From Citroniella saccharovorans (GTDB lineage: Bacteria > Bacillota > Clostridia > Tissierellales > Peptoniphilaceae), in the NCBI RefSeq assembly GCF_035481615.1, contig NZ_JAYKOT010000003.1, forward strand, positions 620,001 through 684,000: 64,000 bases of DNA. Reading direction: 5' to 3'. Below are positions 61,894-64,000 of the stretch, piece after piece. Made by a program: the position numbers and the translations under genes. Below the pieces are notes generated by a model, which was not told where the DNA came from, searched no databases, and worked only from the letters and a program-made list of their open reading frames with translations. Every line of letters starts with the position of its first letter. Position 1 is the first letter of the stretch.

Positions 61894-62568
61894 ATGAGCA
61901 TAAAAGAAAATATTGAAGAAATAAAAAGAGATATTAAGAAGTACAAAACTGTTGATGATGTTTTACTACTTGCGGTTACAAAAACTAAACCAGTTGAAGA
62001 TATATTAGAGGCAATAGACGCTGGTATTACTGATATTGGTGAAAACAAAGTTCAAGAAATACAAGAAAAGTATGATCAAGTTAAGGATAAGGTAAAAATT
62101 CATATGATTGGACATCTCCAAACCAACAAAGTGAAATATATCGTTGGAAAGGTAGAGTTAATCCACAGTTTAGATAGGAAATCTCTAGCTGATGAAATAA
62201 ACAAAAGAGCAAAAAAATTAGGTATTATTCAAAATTGTTTGCTGCAGGTTAATGTTACTAAAGAAGAGAGTAAATTTGGATGCTATATAGAAAACTTAGA
62301 TAGTCTTTTGGAGTATTGTAATAATCTAGAAAACATTAAAATTATTGGTCTTATGGGAATGGCACCTTTTTTTGATAATCCTGAAGATGCTAGAGATAAT
62401 TTTAAGAAATTAAAAGAATTATTTGAGAAATATAAGAATAGAGGTTATAATAATATTACAATGGATAAACTTTCTATGGGTATGAGCCATGACTATATAA
62501 TTGCCTTAGAGGAAGGAAGCAATTTAGTAAGAGTTGGCTCAAAAATATTTGGAGAAAGATTTTATTAG
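61894..62568 (+). CDS. YggS family PLP homeostasis protein
   Basis: 224 residues, alanine-racemase-like single-domain PLP-binding protein. 'LLAVTKTKPVEDILEAIDAGITDIGENKVQE' contains the PLP lysine (K30); 'HMIGHLQTNKVKYIV', 'LLQVNVTKEESKFG' and 'LSMGMSHDYIIALEEGSNLVRVGSKIFG' complete the pattern. It buffers free PLP; position just before sepF is standard in Firmicutes. Confidence 0.94.
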   Translation: MSIKENIEEIKRDIKKYKTVDDVLLLAVTKTKPVEDILEAIDAGITDIGENKVQEIQEKYDQVKDKVKIHMIGHLQTNKVKYIVGKVELIHSLDRKSLADEINKRAKKLGIIQNCLLQVNVTKEESKFGCYIENLDSLLEYCNNLENIKIIGLMGMAPFFDNPEDARDNFKKLKELFEKYKNRGYNNITMDKLSMGMSHDYIIALEEGSNLVRVGSKIFGERFY

Positions 62569-62578
62569 GGAGGATAAG

Positions 62579-63043
62579 ATGGGAATTTTTGACAAGTTAA
62601 AGAAATCAATTGGCCTTGAAGAATATTATGATGAAGATTATGACTATGAAGATAATAAGGTTGAAAGCGGATCTTCAAGACCTGAAAAAATAGAAAATGA
62701 AATAGAAGAAATTAAAACAATTCCAAAGAGAGGTAATATAGTGAATTTACAAACAAATCAAGTTGATAAAACTAAAATAAATATTCATGAGCCTATAACT
62801 TATGATGATGGTCCTGCTATTATAGATGATATTGTTGCTAAAAAAGTCGTTGTTCTTAATCTTGAAATGCTAGAATTAGAAAAGAAAAAACAAATATTTG
62901 AATTTATTTTAGGTGGAATTTATGCTTTAAAGGGACAAGTCCAAAAAGTCACAAAAGACATTTTTGTTTTAGCTCCTAAGGATGTAACAATTGACGGAAA
63001 GCTAAAAGAGCAAATTCAAGCAAAAGGATTTTACCAATTATAA
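62579..63043 (+). CDS. sepF: Cell division protein SepF
   Basis: Membrane-binding protein that anchors and bundles FtsZ filaments. I choose ATG 62579 (MGIFDKLKKSIG; GGGAGGATAAG upstream), giving 154 residues; the frame is open for 15 more codons inside yggS but lacks support. The N-terminal amphipathic helix is present, then a charged linker and the SepF core from about 75 ('DGPAIIDDIVAKKVVVLNLEMLELEKKKQIFEFILGGIYALKGQVQKVTKDIFVLAP'). Confidence 0.94.
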   Translation: MGIFDKLKKSIGLEEYYDEDYDYEDNKVESGSSRPEKIENEIEEIKTIPKRGNIVNLQTNQVDKTKINIHEPITYDDGPAIIDDIVAKKVVVLNLEMLELEKKKQIFEFILGGIYALKGQVQKVTKDIFVLAPKDVTIDGKLKEQIQAKGFYQL

Positions 63044-63044
63044 A

Positions 63045-63803
63045 ATGAATCCTAAAGGACTTTCCTTAGACTTTATTTTAGATCAGAAAATTAAAAATAA
63101 ACTTAAAAATATAATTTATTCTTTTGAAAATGCAGCAAATAGATCATATCCATTTAATTCTATTTTTTTAAATCCTTATGAAATAAGAATCATCACTAGC
63201 TATCTTGACAAACAAGGATTTAGATTTTTTTTACATGGTGGGGATGAAAATTCTGAAAGAAAAGTGGTTTCCACTGAGGATAGTCCTATTTGCTCTGTTT
63301 TAGTGTTTAAAATTAATGTTGGTAAAAATGAAATTAATCATAGGGATATACTTGGATCTTTAATTTCTCTTGGAATGGATAGAGATTGGATAGGAGATAT
63401 TATTTTATATGATGATTTTTCGGAAATAGCTATTTTAAATGAAAAAGAAAGTTTGATTAGAAGTATTGATAGAATAAGAAATTTTGAAATTTTTCCTGAG
63501 ATATATACTTGGCCAAAATTTACTTTTTTAAATAAAAACTATACTGAAATTTCTGGATTTGTTACTTCATTAAGGTTAGATAATTTTATTTCACTTATCA
63601 CAAAATTGTCCCGATCAAAAGCTAATTCAGTTATTAAAAGTGGATCCGTTAAAGTTAATTTTATTGAAGAAAATAGTTCATCAAAATTAATAGAGCCTGG
63701 AGATGAGATTTCTATAAGAGGTATAGGAAGATTTGTATTTAAAGAGCTTTTAGGTAAAAGCAAAAGCGACAGGTTAAGAGTAAAAATATTGAAGAGAGAG
63801 TAG
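63045..63803 (+). CDS. YlmH family S4-domain RNA-binding protein
   Basis: 252 residues. N-terminal YlmH domain ('YSFENAANRSYPFNSIFLNPYEIRIITSYL', 'HRDILGSLISLGMDRDWIGDII') and a C-terminal S4 RNA-binding domain ('LRLDNFISLITKLSRSKANSVIKSGSVKVNF'). Sits after sepF as in the ylm division cluster; recent work on the family concerns rescue of stalled ribosomes. The start one base after the sepF stop implies coupling. The usual divIVA does not follow. Confidence 0.9.
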   Translation: MNPKGLSLDFILDQKIKNKLKNIIYSFENAANRSYPFNSIFLNPYEIRIITSYLDKQGFRFFLHGGDENSERKVVSTEDSPICSVLVFKINVGKNEINHRDILGSLISLGMDRDWIGDIILYDDFSEIAILNEKESLIRSIDRIRNFEIFPEIYTWPKFTFLNKNYTEISGFVTSLRLDNFISLITKLSRSKANSVIKSGSVKVNFIEENSSSKLIEPGDEISIRGIGRFVFKELLGKSKSDRLRVKILKRE

Positions 63804-63809
63804 GATTAG

Positions 63810-64000
63810 ATGGTATATATTTTTTTATTTTTATTAATTGTCTGTATTGATCAGTTTACTAAATATCTAGCTTATAATAGACTTAGATTAGGTGGTAGTA
63901 AAATAATAATAGAAAACTTTTTAAAATTTACTTATGTGGAAAATACAGGAGCTGCTTTTGGTATTTTTAGCCAAAAAACAGGAATACTTTCTATTGTAAC
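63810..64000 (+). CDS. lspA: Lipoprotein signal peptidase (signal peptidase II), 3' end outside window
   Basis: The first 63 codons are visible. 'IFLFLLIVCIDQFTKYLAYNRL' contains the family's early Asp in the first helix and 'KFTYVENTGAAFGIFSQKTG' is the conserved LspA motif. The enzyme removes signal peptides from the several lipoproteins seen in this window. GAGAGTAGG precedes the ATG, six bases after ylmH. Confidence 0.93.
   Translation, partial: MVYIFLFLLIVCIDQFTKYLAYNRLRLGGSKIIIENFLKFTYVENTGAAFGIFSQKTGILSIV

Noticed and set aside
1..64000. CRISPR array, prophage or rRNA operon
   Set aside because: No regularly spaced repeats, phage structural genes or rRNA sequence were seen on either strand.

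Overview
The window is strongly AT-rich chromosomal DNA from an anaerobic low-GC Firmicute. The combination of a complete Rnf complex (order C-D-G-E-A-B), pyruvate:ferredoxin oxidoreductase, HprK, RapZ/YvcK, SepF/YlmH, many TTG starts and A/T-rich intrinsic terminators fits Clostridia/Tissierellia, for example a Peptoniphilaceae-type anaerobic coccus. That placement is inference; there is no rRNA gene to confirm it.

Layout. 0-7.3 kb: the end of a CNNM/CorC-family membrane protein, a polysaccharide-deacetylase lipoprotein, the deoC-cdd-pdp deoxynucleoside catabolic operon, an orphan lipoprotein, a tRNA-Leu(CAA) on the minus strand and an M18 aminopeptidase. 7.4-11.6 kb: small RHH-like protein, polA, coaE and a lytic transglycosylase in one tight operon. 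11.7-16.7 kb: tRNA-Leu(GAG) directly joined to rnfCDGEAB. 16.8-22.3 kb: a DUF4298-like gene, then a self-contained tetR - MMPL exporter - secreted coiled-coil operon with two palindromic operators. 22.8-32.3 kb: ychF (minus), pepP-uvrC-hprK and nifJ (PFOR). 32.4-34.7 kb: an IS200-type element whose right-end hairpin loop has been hit by an IS3-family element. 34.7-39.5 kb: folC-murB-PHP-rapZ-yvcK. 39.6-45.6 kb: an accessory locus of a small secreted protein, two paralogous lipoproteins, and an ABC ATPase with a large permease. 45.7-50 kb: a TDE2712-like gene, rplS, rbgA-rnhB-yraN and a polysaccharide polymerase/ligase (minus). 50-54.6 kb: a MATE pump divergent from merR-pdxK, and a PucR-type regulator (minus). 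54.8-58.9 kb: aspS-tcdA-rseC-glyA. 59-64 kb: der-plsY-gpsA-yggS-sepF-ylmH-lspA (cut by the window end).

The most interesting non-routine region is 39.6-45.6 kb. The small secreted-protein gene has an extended -10 promoter whose predicted transcript starts at the first base of a perfect 17-nt sequence. The exact reverse complement of that sequence lies just after the stop codon, so the mRNA ends could pair with each other. Behind it are two lipoproteins with near-identical ends and different middles, then an ABC exporter. This could be an undescribed peptide secretion/immunity-type system; its function is not provable from sequence.

A second theme is single-base frameshifts. There are four (uvrC, nifJ, the small secreted gene, the polysaccharide polymerase), three of them in A or T homopolymers. 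Because two hit housekeeping genes, base-calling indels are the simplest explanation, but slippage or phase variation is possible for the two surface/secreted genes.
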